Assembly (NCBI GenBank): GCA_030248295.1
Contig: JASANH010001395.1
Span: 1-64,000 of the forward strand
Reading direction: 5' to 3'
Origin: Mesodorylaimus sp. YZB2_4
Taxonomy: Eukaryota > Nematoda > Enoplea > Dorylaimida > Dorylaimidae
DNA: 64,000 nt
Part shown: piece after piece, positions 35,700 through 45,596 of the stretch
Layout: the number at the start of each line of letters is the position of its first letter
Position numbering within the stretch: position 1 is the stretch's first letter
Position numbers and translations under genes: made by a program
Notes under the pieces: model-generated
The model's database searches: none
Told to the model about the DNA's origin: nothing
Seen by the model: only the letters and a program-made list of their open reading frames with translations

Positions 35700-36423
35700 G
35701 ACCGCGGGTGATTGTGACACCGACCAGACACATGGAACATTCAAAAATTAATCCATAAATTTCATAGTTTGTTTACTTCACCATTCGCAGTCACATGGAA
35801 ATGGGTGAGTCACGCGACGGTAGGAGGTGATTGACTGAAACTGGTCGAGACACACCAGAATACAAGTGTTTCTGGCATTTCTGGCAAAATTGGCAGGGAT
35901 TTGTCAGGTTTCGAGAAACTGCCCTCAAGTGTCTAGAATGCAGGTAATCTGAAGCAGAGTCCAAATGAGGGGTGGGAGTTTGAATGTGGATGGAGGGAGA
36001 ATCAGGAGGGTTCACTTTCATATTCCATCAAAACAGGCCTGGCAGAGTCCAAATGGTGGGAGTTTGATCTTGGAGACTAGAATGTCCAGAAATAAGGTTT
36101 CGCAGGTTATACTCCAGGGTGGGGCGGGTGCTAAGAATTACGTCCGCCACGCGTAACATTGCGCAATTGAGGCTAGGCCGCCTGTCCTCACGGCCAGGTA
36201 CAGTCTTCACCAGCCGCAACCGAGAGAATAAAATGCAGTCGATGTTGTCTAGCAGACTGGCAACGAGTGTGTTCGGCGAACAGGCCCATTGAATCATGGC
36301 CGTCTGACTCACCATATTTGTCCTCCCACGCGGCCGATGCTCAGGCTCGGCTGCTGGGCCCGCCAACAGCTGGCTACCGTATTCGGGCAGGAGGGAGGAG
36401 TGGAGGATAATCGAGGAGAGGAG
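35700..36423. other. Intergenic between divergent genes, no gene seen
   Basis: Separates the bZIP gene (-) and the C16orf89-like gene (+), so it should contain both promoters. A short direct repeat (AGAGTCCAAAT ... GGGAGTTTGA) occurs at about 35958 and 36046. Confidence 0.35.
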
Positions 36424-37924
36424 ATGGGTGCTGGCCAAGCTTTAAACCTGATCGTGTTGGTTGTGAATGCTTTACACGGCCTGCTCTCTTTCTACGGCAG
36501 GGACTACACTGCGCTCAACCTGGACGGGCTGTTCGGACTGAGGATAATGGAGGGTAAGGGGTGTCCGGGGTGCCAGTGTGTGCAGGGTGCCCGTTTCAGG
36601 CCAGCTCAAGCACATCTCGCTCGGTCGCTACGAGCACATTCCGTCCGAGATTCTGGCCGAGCTGGGGTCGATGAGCGAGAATGCGTCCCGGCTGGCCAAC
36701 ATGGCCTTGCCGCACGTGTACGAGGACGACCCCGCCTACTTCAGGAAGGTACGTAGTCGGTCGCTGTCAGGGCGGCCAGTGACCAGTGCGTGTTTCAGTT
36801 CAAGTACCTGGTGCACCAGCCGTGGAGCGTGTTCAAGGGGCATCGTCTGCTGGGTCACTCGAGGTGGCCCGAGGCCAGTCGCACTCGGCGAGGGTGTGTG
36901 GGCGAGCGGGAGAGTGACCAGTGCGTGTCCGAGCTGATGGAGGCGGCGGCCAGTGTGGTCGAGGACTCGGACGTGGTCGGGTGCAGGCGAATCAGTGGCT
37001 CGTGCCTGCAGCGCATGTTGGACAGGAAGGGTTGTTCGGGCTACAGTCTGGCCCACCAGCTGCTCTACGTGGCCGTGGCCGAGCTGGTCAGTCCCGCCCC
37101 CCCTCTCTGGTCCCGTGCACACTGCCTCGTTTCAGGTCGACTGCGCAGTGGTCACGGACGAGTTCGCCAGGAGCATCGGCTACGAGCAGGGTGTGCACGA
37201 TTTGGTGGACGAGTACTGCTCGAACCTGCACGCCGACCTGGTCGAGATGGCCTCGCGACGAGTGCGGGGGCGCGTGCAGCTCGACGCCAGTCACCAGGAT
37301 CTGTTCATGGAGATGCGTAAGTCCGTCCTGTGCTCTCCGGCCCCGCTTGACCACCCGCCTTTGCAGAATTTGTGTGTGGTCAGCTGGGTTTCGTCGAATT
37401 CGCCCGTCGCGAGTGGCTCGAAGCGCTGCTCGACTGGCAGACCAGCGCGGGCTGCTACAGCAACAGGCAGCCGGGGCGGTCGATGCCGTCGCGTCGGCTG
37501 CTCGTCGAGAAGGATCTGGCGGGTATGGCCTGGCCCGGGCGCACCAACTGCCATTCACGCTCGTTGCCTTTCAGACGACTGCGCCTCGCACAAGAGTGCC
37601 GTGGCTGCCGGCGCATTGGCCGTCTATCTGCGCCTGCTGATCGATCCAGGCCCCCTCGAATTCAGGCATCTACGCATCGACGAGCAGGCGGCCAGCGTGG
37701 ACTCGATTCGGTTGGCGGGCCGTTTCTGGCGTCCTCCCCGTCGATGGACCTTCGAGAGGCCGGAACGGGAGCCCCTGCCGCCACTGCCTTACCCGGCCCG
37801 ATTCAAGGACACCACCTTCTTCTGGTTCCTGGCCATCGTCGTCTGCTTCGTCTACGCCACCTATCGCCTATGCAGGAGACAGAATGTGCGTTACATGCGT
37901 TGGAGAGGTCTCAAGTGGAGATGA
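36424..37924 (+). CDS. C16orf89-like (DUF4735) protein with C-terminal membrane anchor
   Basis: Six exons (36424-36553, 36600-36748, 36799-37086, 37136-37316, 37367-37522, 37575-37924) sum to 417 codons in frame; introns are 46-52 nt. The N-terminus contains ALNLDGLFGLRIMEGQLKHI. The middle is rich in spaced cysteines, and exon 6 starts DDCASHKSAVAAGALAVYL, which I recognise as the conserved C-x-SHK region of the C16orf89/UPF0764 (DUF4735) family. A single hydrophobic segment near the C-terminus (TFFWFLAIVVCFVYATY) followed by basic residues predicts a type I anchor. Human C16orf89 is secreted, so the anchor is a difference. The start could be an ATG 87 bp further upstream in the same frame (36337). 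Function in the family is unknown. Confidence 0.65.
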
Positions 37925-37927
37925 GGC

Positions 37928-37953
37928 AATAAATGCTTTGAGCAGACTTTATT
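37928..37953. terminator. Face-to-face poly(A) signals of the C16orf89-like and CEP170-like genes
   Basis: AATAAA on the plus strand at 37928-37933, four bases after the C16orf89-like stop, and AATAAA on the minus strand (TTTATT at 37948-37953) for the CEP170-like gene, whose stop is at 38034. The two 3' ends therefore overlap. Confidence 0.7.
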
Positions 37954-38033
37954 AGTTGCACAGACTAGGCACACTGGGCGAGTGCATACAGGGGGGCATC
38001 ACACGTCGAGATTGGGCCACGCTCGGGCCGGTT

Positions 38034-41000
38034 TCAACTTGGGGGCACGATTGGACGGGCGTTGCTGGCCATCATCGTGCTGATCGTCGGGCAGAATTCG
38101 ACCCACTTCTGAAAATGGACTCGGTCAAAGGGTGTCCGAAGGGAGTGAGTGCGGGCACCTTCCAAGGCCTGACTAGCCACCCGCAGTTGGTTGAGCAGGG
38201 CTGCCAGAGCTGCCTCCTTCTCGAGATTCCTGCCGCTTTGCATTTCGTGCAAGGCGTCCGACGATCGGCCCGCCCGCCTGTTCACCCTGGTCAGCACGTT
38301 CTTGGCGCGTTGTCCGACCTCGTGCGACAACGAGGCCAGCCGTTCCAACGAGTCCTAAGCAAAATCAGGCCCGTGTTAACGTGTTCTACGGTTAGTCATC
38401 CACAGAAGCACCTGGTCCAGGTCGGGCCGGCGCACGGCCGCCGAGTCGCTGACCACGTTGACCAGTCGACTGTCCTCGTCATCCTCGTCCTCGAACGCGA
38501 GACCGCTGGCGTCGTGCAGGCTGGGGTGTTTCTTGAGTGCCGTCGACGACGCCTGGGCCAGCACCGTGCCCAGATGGAAGGACTGCGAGCGACTGAAACG
38601 AGTCGCGGGTTAGACTCGATTAGTACCACCAGTCAGCAGGCCCGCGCAGGTGCCAGCACTTACTTGGACAGATAGACGGGCTCCTCGGCGCCCTTGCGAG
38701 CCCCCTCGTCCACTGTTCGCTGTTGGCACGACTGCGCCTTCTTCTTGGCGTCGGCGGCCGCCTTCATCGGGTTGTACTCCTTCCTTCGCAGCCAATTCTT
38801 CATCGTCTCGCTCTCCTTGCTCGCCATGGCGTTCTTGGGCGCCGAGGCCGCCTTGGGCAAAGCCTTGCTGGCCACCGAGCTCGACCGATTGGCGCCCGAA
38901 ACGGACGACGATCGCATGCTGTAGCGACCAGCCTCGCTCCTGGCCAAATTCGAGGCACCCGCAGCACTGCTGGCCGTCGAGGCGGGACTCGTGCCGAACG
39001 AAGCTCGTTTGTTTAACGCAGCGGCCCTTCTGGCCTGGAAACTGGCCGTTTCCCGAGTCGGTGGAGCCGTCGAGGGTGGTTTGGGCGCCGCTGCGGGTGG
39101 TTTGGCTCTGACAGTGGCCGAACTGGGCGGGGCGTTGGACTTGATCAAGTGTTTCAGCAGGACCTTCCTCTTCTCCTCGTCCATATCACTCTTCTCATTG
39201 TTGCCTCGACTGTGCCACGAAATAGGTTTGTGGAACCGGGGCGTAATGACTGGCTCCAGGGCGGCTGGCGGGGAGCCGGGCGACGGGGTTCGGTCGGCGC
39301 CCGGCTCGGCCTCCTGCTCGTCGTTCCATTCCTCGGCGATGTCCTCGTGCACGCCAAACACCTGAAATCCGCGTGTTGGTTGGGGAAATTGCCTAAACTA
39401 GAACCCGATCCAGCCTACCTGATCAATCTTCAGTCTGACCTCGAGCAAGTCGTCCTCGTCCCTGTCGACCACGTACGTGCCGGCATCGCTGCACGCGTCC
39501 GACTCTCGTCTTTGCGCCCTGTCGCCCGCATCGATCGGCGTCGTGACGGGCGACTCTTCGATTCGGAACACGACGCGACTTTCACTCTTTTCAGTCTCCG
39601 CTGTCGAATTGGCTGTGGCGGCGGCCGACGAGAGCATTTTCTCCAACAAATACGTTTTCCCGCTGGCCGGCTTTGGTTTCTCCACACCAGCAGCCTTTTC
39701 GCTTTGCTCGCCCGCGCCGGTCGTCTTCGAAGTAGCACCCGCCTTGGGAGCCCCGCCGAGGACGCCTTCGCCTTTTCGTAAACTTCGGCGCACAAAATTT
39801 CGATGCATTCTTTCCGCGCTGTGCGTTTTCCAATTTTTCTCAGCCTGCAACCAACAGTTGTTCATGGAAACGAGTCCCACCACTCGGGTCGTGGCCTAGT
39901 TGGTTAAGGCGTCTGCCTGTCACAGTGGGCAGCGGAGGGTTCGACTCCCGCCCGGGTCATTATCGATTCCTTGGCCCTCGACTGCTCTGCTAAGGACAAA
40001 GTATGGCATACCACGGCACTCGTGCCCTCACCTGAGCCTTGTCCAACGCACCCATTCTGGTCGCCGACTCGTTCTCCTTGGGAAACTCGATGGTGAACGC
40101 AGTGGCGCACTCGGATCGACGGGCTGCAATGCGAGGACGTGTGGGCGGTGGTCCCTAGGGTCAGTCGCGGCTTACGTTTGGTGTCGGTGTCCCTCTCGGG
40201 GGCCTCCTCGTCGACGGGTTTCACATCGCTCAGGGACACGTCCATTCGAACACTGCTTCGGTGCCTGCTCGCCAGCGCGTCCACTTGATCGCCGACCGAC
40301 TGATAGGCCGAGGCTCGCTTGAACGGTGCGCTCGCTTCCGTGTCCGAAACGCACTCCACTTTGCGTCCCGAAGTGCGCACGGCCGACAAACGAGGGTGTT
40401 CAATTTCTGAAACGAACAAATGCAATAGTTTTCTGGGCATAACCTTGGTGCTGGCAGGGCTTCAGTCGACTGATGCTTGCACCCACCCGAGCCAAAGGCT
40501 TTGCGGCTAGGCCCAACAGCCCCGTTCGTGCTCGTGAGGCTTGCAGAATCAAAAACTGAAGCCCTGACCGGGAATCGAACCTGATATTAGTCGTCTATGG
40601 CTCGGTGCGGGCAGGTTCTATCCCTGCTTAGGGCTTCAGTTTTTATTCTGCGAGCCCCACCAGCATGAACGGGCTGTTGGGCCTAGCCACAAAACCTTTA
40701 GCCTCACGATCAGGACTCGAGTGTTCAATCTCCTGTCTACTGATGCTTGTGGCCTCGGGCCAAAGGCTTTGTGGCTACGCCCAACTGTACCGCTCGTGCT
40801 GGTGGGGTTCGCAGAATCAAAAACTGAATCCCTGAGCGGGAATCGAACCTGGCATCAGTTGTCTAAAGCGTGGTTCGGGTGCGGGGGTTCGATTCCCGCT
40901 CAGGCCTTCAGTTTTTGACTGTCTGCTTGATGCTTGCACCCACCTGAACGCACGCTGGCCAGGAAAGAGTGTTCGTCGTGTTCGTCCTGTTCCTCGTCGT

Positions 41001-42375
41001 CCTGGCCCCACCAGGCGGGTCTCTCGCCGAACAGGGGTGTTCGCCCGTGCTCCTTCTCCAGTTCTAGAATGAGGGGGTTACAAGGTGGGCATGTGGGCGC
41101 TAGGAGGACTCACTGGCTCCGGTGTGGTATCGATTGGTGCTGGCCGAGTAGGAGTGCCTGGGGCTGGTGTCCGTCTCTGCGCCCTTGTCCTCGTAGTCCT
41201 CGACGTCCTGCCGGGGGTGGTGGATGGGAGACTGTCGTCGGAACCTGACCGCCTGCATCTCGTCCGGCTGGTCGTCGGTGCACGTGCCACTGTCCTGCAC
41301 GCGTCGTTGGTGGGCCATCGAGGAGCTGACTGGTGGGGGGCTGAATAAGGCTGGGGTGGGCGGGGCGTAGATCCAAGCACCGGGGGGAGGGGCGCTGGGT
41401 GTGGGCCCCATCAGGTAGGGGTGGTGGGGCGACGCGTAGAAGTAGTGGGGCGGGGGCGCGTAGACGGCCGTTTGGTGGTAGATGTAAGGCGGCTGGTGGG
41501 GCACGGAGGCCGAGTAGTAGAAGGCCTCGCTGGACGCACTGGACTCGGGGGGTCGGTACAGGGGATAAGGTAAGGGCTGCTGGAAGTAGCGCGATCGGGG
41601 GTCGGTCGGGTGGGCTTGGCGGCGAGGACTGGCCTGCTCCTCGTCCATGTCCGTCTCGACGGCTATCGGGGCCCTCTTGCAGATCAAAGGCGAATTGTTG
41701 GCCGAGTGAGAACGAGAATTGCCGGCCGAATTATGAGCCAAAGCGTCCGCCGCGAAATTGGTGAAATTTGATCGAATTACTCGGGGTGAACCATCGCCTC
41801 CTCCTCGCTCACTCCTGGGACTATCGTGTAATTCGGGCCCCTAGGAAACAAAAATCGACTAGAAACGCCCGCCAAAGAAATAAGACCCGTTAGCCACCTG
41901 TTGGATAATTTCGTACTGCTCGCCTTGCGAGTGTTGTCTTTCCATGGTCACCAGTTTCGATGCTTTGGGCGAGGGACGAAGCGTAGACGGGCCCACTCGT
42001 TGTTCCAAGTTCAAAGAATCATCCGAATTCATACGCTCTGCGCGTCGAGTCGTTGGCGAGTCTGCGAGAAACAGCTGAATAGTAGTCGACTGCCGAGCAA
42101 CCACTCCCGCCAACACCTTCCCCCCCCCCGTCTGTTCTACAAGAACCTACTTGACACAATCAAAGTCGAGACCAGTTCGTAGAATAATCGAGACTTTTTT
42201 CGAGGGTTAACGAGATATTCGGCCAGCAGGTCTTACCTTGTCGTCTTTCGGACGATGAGATCGAAGCGGCGAGATTTCGAGCGTGTCGGGACAAGAAATC
42301 GTTGTTTCCGAATCCCAATTTTCGATCATCGATCGACGATAAGGAATAAGGACTACGATACGCTTGATAGGAGTC
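38034..42375 (-). CDS. CEP170: CEP170-like centrosomal/microtubule-associated protein (5' end unresolved)
   Basis: Ten exons (42375-42237, 42061-41898, 41840-41114, 41063-40944, 40406-40176, 40123-40032, 39844-39419, 39361-38664, 38592-38412, 38354-38034) join in frame to 1032 codons plus stop. Three CEP170 family signatures occur in the right order: GRTPLFGERPAWWGQDDEE (family GTPLYGQPSWWGDD), CATAFTIEF (family ASFTIEF), and VFGVHED (family VFGVDD). Further on there is a Ser/Ala-rich segment with RRKEYNPMKAAADAKKK and a helical C-terminus. CEP170 proteins act at subdistal appendages and spindle microtubules. The family's N-terminal FHA domain was not found, so 5' exons are missing from my model or the domain is lost. 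Two introns carry tRNA-like repeats. A long Pro/Tyr-rich region (exon 3) is unusual. Confidence 0.7.
39886..39958 (+). repeat. tRNA-like repeat, family B, in a CEP170 intron
   Basis: GGGTCGTGGCCTAGTTGGTT (A-box-like D arm), AAGGCG, an anticodon arm CTGCC ... GGCAG with an oversized loop, and GGGTTCGACTCCCGC (B box). The 5' and 3' ends cannot form a normal 7-bp acceptor stem and the loop is too large, so it is a tRNA-derived repeat rather than a functional tRNA. It lies antisense to CEP170 in the intron 39845-40031. Confidence 0.6.
40495..40707. mobile_element. Palindromic tRNA-like foldback element, copy 1 (family A)
   Basis: Left arm about 40495-40582 and right arm about 40612-40707 are inverted copies: GCAGAATCAAAAACTGAAGC and GGGAATCGAACCTG on the left, CAGGTTCTATCCCTGC and GGGCTTCAGTTTTTATTCTG on the right, and outer words GGCTAGGCCCAACAGCCC / GGGCTGTTGGGCCTAGCC. 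Each arm carries a T-arm/B-box word, one on each strand. It lies in the 537-nt CEP170 intron 40407-40943. Confidence 0.75.
40736..40925. mobile_element. Palindromic tRNA-like foldback element, copy 2 (family A)
   Basis: GAATCCCTGAGCGGGAATCG on the left arm (about 40827) is inverted as CGATTCCCGCTCAGGCCTTC on the right (about 40890). The inner arms form GGTTCGATTCCCGC, a perfect B box, on both strands. The left flank (TACTGATGCTTG, CCAAAGGCTTTG) is a direct repeat of 40468-40502 before copy 1, so the two copies are arranged in tandem in the same intron. Confidence 0.75.
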
Positions 42376-43477
42376 CTAAAAAATCGCAAGTTTCGTTAGC
42401 AAAGGACAGGAATTGTTAGTCGCTACTGAATCCCAACCAATGCACGCCACGCCACTGCGAGGCCACGACGTGCTGGCTCGACTCGTCGGCTGCCAGCGAT
42501 CAATGCGCCAAAACGTCTCGAGCGCGCGGCCAAGGTACACAAAAAAGATTCAAGTCGCATCCGGTCTTCGACAAAAGGCCATTTTCACGCAAAACGAGTC
42601 AATTAAGGCGACGTAGTGGCAGGCCAGGCAAGGTAGGCTAAAATACTACAACCAGGACACGACAAATGATTCATCCGGTTGCCGAGGCCGTAAAAGAGTT
42701 TAGCTGCCGAAAAAATGTCGGCTGTTTCAGAGGGGAACAGACTTATTTTCTGCGCCCTGACCGCGAGCAGAAACTAGCCTGCTGCGACAATCGATCAAGA
42801 ACCGGGTTACCAGAGGAGAAAACAGCCAAAAAATGCAATCAGGCTAATGTTGCTCGGGCAACCAAGCATTGCGAATAGAAGAGCGGAGAGAAAATCGATG
42901 ACTCACCATCAATACAGTAGGCCCCGCTCGCGCACATGATCCGCAGGTACGCGTGGCTTGTCCCTGACTGGCGCGAATTCAAAACAGTGCCAATGTGCAT
43001 GCCATACTCGGACAGTGCGGCAGGTTGGGGATGGTGAATCAGAAAACACCATCTGCCACGAGACAACGATTTTATCGATTGCTTACCTGCGGGGACGATA
43101 AATTATTCTTTGGGGGCTGCATGGACGTCAGAGCACTGTACGAATAAGAGGCCCGACCGGGCCGACGTGTTGCTGCGCCTGGACTGGACTGAAGTGAGGG
43201 GAGACTGCGAGCACTGATGTGAGAGCAAACAGCTGTTGACTCCTCATCGTCGTGCCAGTCACTCGAAAGCGAGAAAAAGGCAGTCGCCAGCTGCCGAAGC
43301 CATTCCGCGGTTTCAACGAGATTTGAACGCGGATCTCAAAGTCCAGAGCGCAAGACTAGTCTCGTGGTTATGTACCCGATACACTCGCATGATGCCCTCG
43401 ACCAGCCGAACACTAATGGTGAATCGGCCACTACGACACACCGTACATTTGCCAGAAGACGGGTTTGGAAAAAGTAG
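42376..43477. other. Probable 5' region of the CEP170-like gene; exons not resolved
   Basis: Minus-strand open segments bounded by plausible splice sites occur at about 43056-42905 (ending GATG before GTGAGT) and about 43122-43087, and a signal-peptide-like ORF starts near 43233. Their phases do not join cleanly to the exon at 42375, so I make no model. A tRNA-like sequence (about 43310-43390, minus) resembling tRNA-Gln with anticodon TTG but poor stems lies here too. Confidence 0.3.
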
Positions 43478-43549
43478 AGGTTCCACCGAGATTTGAACTC
43501 GGATTACTGGATTCAGAGTCCAGGGTGCTAACCATTACACCATGGAACC
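43478..43549 (-). tRNA. tRNA-Gln (anticodon CTG)
   Basis: Minus strand GGTTCCATGGTGTAATGG starts a complete cloverleaf of 72 nt. The 7-bp acceptor pairs GGTTCCA with TGGAACC, the D arm is TGGTGTAATGGTTAGCA, the anticodon arm is CTGGA-CTCTGAA-TCCAG (anticodon CTG), and the T arm CCGAG-TTCAAAT-CTCGG is perfect. Discriminator base T. No intron. It matches animal tRNA-Gln almost base for base. Confidence 0.95.
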
Positions 43550-43723
43550 GCAACTCAGGGCGGGCTAACCCATTTTCTGAGACCGAATTTTTCGAAAACT
43601 TCTTTATATTTGGATCACTTTTTGAAAATTCAAATGAAGTGAAAGCAAGTGCGCATCGAGTTGACAAACTGTTAAACATTCGATTCCCCAACAGCGACTG
43701 GGGCGTTGCAGCTTTTTCCCGCA

Positions 43724-43938
43724 CGGCTAACAGAAATTGTGGGTCGCCACAAAGGAAGGTGCTATAGTTTTTATGCCTAGCATTTGAAAGAAATGGAGTC
43801 GAAAGAAATGTGCATTTTTGCTCGTCTTTTCATTTTTCCTTGCATCTTTTTTGCAGCAGTTGTCGCGTGCGGGCTTTTTGTAATCATTTAAAGTTCAATC
43901 CAACTTCTTGTGGAGTTTTATTTGTTTTGTTAGCCCTG
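43724..43938 (+). repeat. Tandem unit 1, bounded by CGGCTAAC ... GTTAGCC; possible ncRNA
   Basis: About 215 nt, beginning CGGCTAACAGAAATTGTGGG and ending TTTGTTTTGTTAGCCCTG, so the ends are inverted (GGCTAAC / GTTAGCC) and could form a closing stem. A shared inner word is GTCGCCACAAAG. The same design follows immediately at 43956. No ORF. Confidence 0.6.
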
Positions 43939-43955
43939 AAGGTGGAGTGTTTGTG

Positions 43956-44165
43956 CGGCTAACAGAATTTGTGTGTCGCCACAAAGTACGCTGCGTTGGT
44001 TTTATAAGTAGGATTTGAGAGTAAGACTCAAAAGGAACTTACATGGATGTTAGCATTTTCGTTTGTCTTTTTTATCCATCTTTTTTGACGCTTGCGATCT
44101 TTTTGTGAATATTTGAAAATCCAGTCCGATTCCGTGTGGAAGTGCAGTTTTTCCGTTAGCCCTGG
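43956..44165 (+). repeat. Tandem unit 2, same architecture
   Basis: CGGCTAACAGAATTTGTGTG ... GTCGCCACAAAG ... CCGTTAGCCCTGG. Aligned to unit 1, blocks near both ends and several internal T-rich stretches (CTTTTTTATCCATCTTTTTT versus CATTTTTCCTTGCATCTTTTTT) are conserved while the rest differs. It ends about 100 bp before the first ATG of the CHMP5 transcript. Confidence 0.6.
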
Positions 44166-44262
44166 CCACCCACGAATATCGATCGACGGGATTTCACCAC
44201 TGGCTGTAAAAGAAAAAGTTTACTTTGGATGAATTTTGTCGCATTTTCTGTAAATATTTCCA

Positions 44263-44636
44263 ATGAACAATGCTGAGTTATTGCAAGAAGTAAGTTTTTT
44301 CAAGTTTTCACGGGGGAAAACTTTGAAAATTTCCATTTTTAGCTCGCCGCATTAAATTGGTTGATTCAAAGCGAGAAAAAAAATTCGAACGAGACCGAAG
44401 CGGGATCATTGTCGGACAAGGCCCTCGATTTGTACACTTGGATTACGGGCGCCCGTGTCGTGGACGAAATTTATCAACGAATCACCAAAAAACGCGAAAT
44501 CGATCAAGCCTGGTCGTTGGTGGTCTTGCGCGTGGCCGATTACGTCAAATCGAATCCTCGAGCCGGCGAAACTCAACTGGTCGAATTCGTACGTTCCGAA
44601 TTGAAATCGTTCGAACAATTTGTAAATTCTTTATAA
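44263..44636 (+). CDS. Uncharacterised 106-aa helical protein, first ORF before CHMP5
   Basis: Two exons (44263-44289 and 44343-44636, 53-nt intron) encode 106 codons. It begins MNNAELLQELAALNWLIQSE and continues as a mostly alpha-helical, soluble protein (ALDLYTWITGARVVDEIYQR, QAWSLVVLRVADYVKSN) with no signal peptide or membrane segment. I do not recognise the family. The intron placement with phase 0 joining, the consistent codon use and the ATG context (CCAATGA) argue it is real. Its stop codon is 3 bp before the CHMP5 ATG, so the two are very probably on one mRNA. Confidence 0.65.
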
Positions 44637-44639
44637 ATA

Positions 44640-45430
44640 ATGAATCGTTTGTTTGGATCGAGCAAGCCGAAGGGGCCCCCGCCCAACCTCACCGATGCCA
44701 TATCGAACGTGGACTCGAGGACGGAATCGATCGATAAGAAAATTGCGAAATTAGATCAGGAATTGGCTAAATATAAAGATCAAATGAAGAAAATGCGTCC
44801 TGGTCCCGCGCAAAATACGGTCAAACAGAAGGCGTTGAGGTGAGTTTTGTTTTTGACAATACACTGTTTGTGATTTTCTTGTTTAGAGTTCTCAAACAAA
44901 AGCGCATGTACGAGAATCAACGCGACCAGTTGATGCAGCAGTCGTTCAACATGGAGCAGTCCAACTACGCCCTGCAGACCATAAAGGGTAGGCTGGTCCC
45001 CCGCCCCCCGGCCTGGTGTGACCTTGGTTTTTCAGACACGCAGACGACAGTGTCGGCCATGAAACTGGGTTTGAAGGAGATGAAGAAGGAGTACAAGAAG
45101 GTGAATATCGACAAGATCGAGGATCTGCAGGACGAGATGGAGGATATGTTGGATCAGGCCAACGATATCCAGGATGTGATGGGACGTTCGTACGGCATGC
45201 CGGAGGTGAGCACGTGTTAGCAGTGTTGCCTGTGATGACCAGTGCGTTTGCAGGTGGACGAGAGCGAGTTGGAGGCCGAGCTGGAGGCGTTGGGCGACGA
45301 GATAGCCCTGGACGCGGACTCGTCCTACTTGGACGAGGCGGCCAAGGCGCCCGGGGTGCCGAGCAAGGAGCCGGGCGCCGAGTCGAGCGTGGCTGTCGAC
45401 GAGTTCGGCCTGCCCAAGATACCGGCCTAG
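44640..45430 (+). CDS. CHMP5: CHMP5 (VPS60), ESCRT-III-associated protein
   Basis: Four exons (44640-44839, 44887-44987, 45036-45205, 45254-45430) give 215 codons in frame. It begins [20 protein letters not shown] and includes [36 protein letters not shown] and the C-terminal DSSYLDEA and [11 protein letters not shown], matching human CHMP5 (219 aa) along its whole length. CHMP5 is a Snf7-fold coiled-coil protein that binds LIP5/VTA1 and regulates VPS4 in multivesicular-body sorting on late endosomes. Introns are 47-48 nt. No splice acceptor lies near the ATG; see the upstream 106-aa ORF. Confidence 0.97.
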
Positions 45431-45596
45431 TGTTGAGGGGTGTGTTTGTCGTGGCTTTGATGTAGGTGTGTTGATTGTGCGGGCCTGGTTTATGTTGATG
45501 TAATGTGTGCTCGTTAGGCCCTAATGGCCCATTAGCACTATCGGCAATGCGTGCTCGACTGGGCGGGTGTTGGCGCGGGCAGACGCGTAGCAGACC

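Noticed and set aside
41100-41764. Long open frames antisense to CEP170 exon 3
   Set aside because: Shadows of a GC-rich coding exon in the opposite strand; the sense frame joins the CEP170 exons with correct phases.
43310-43390. Possible second tRNA-Gln (anticodon TTG) on the minus strand
   Set aside because: Only the anticodon and T-arm regions resemble tRNA-Gln; acceptor and D stems do not pair. At most a pseudogene.
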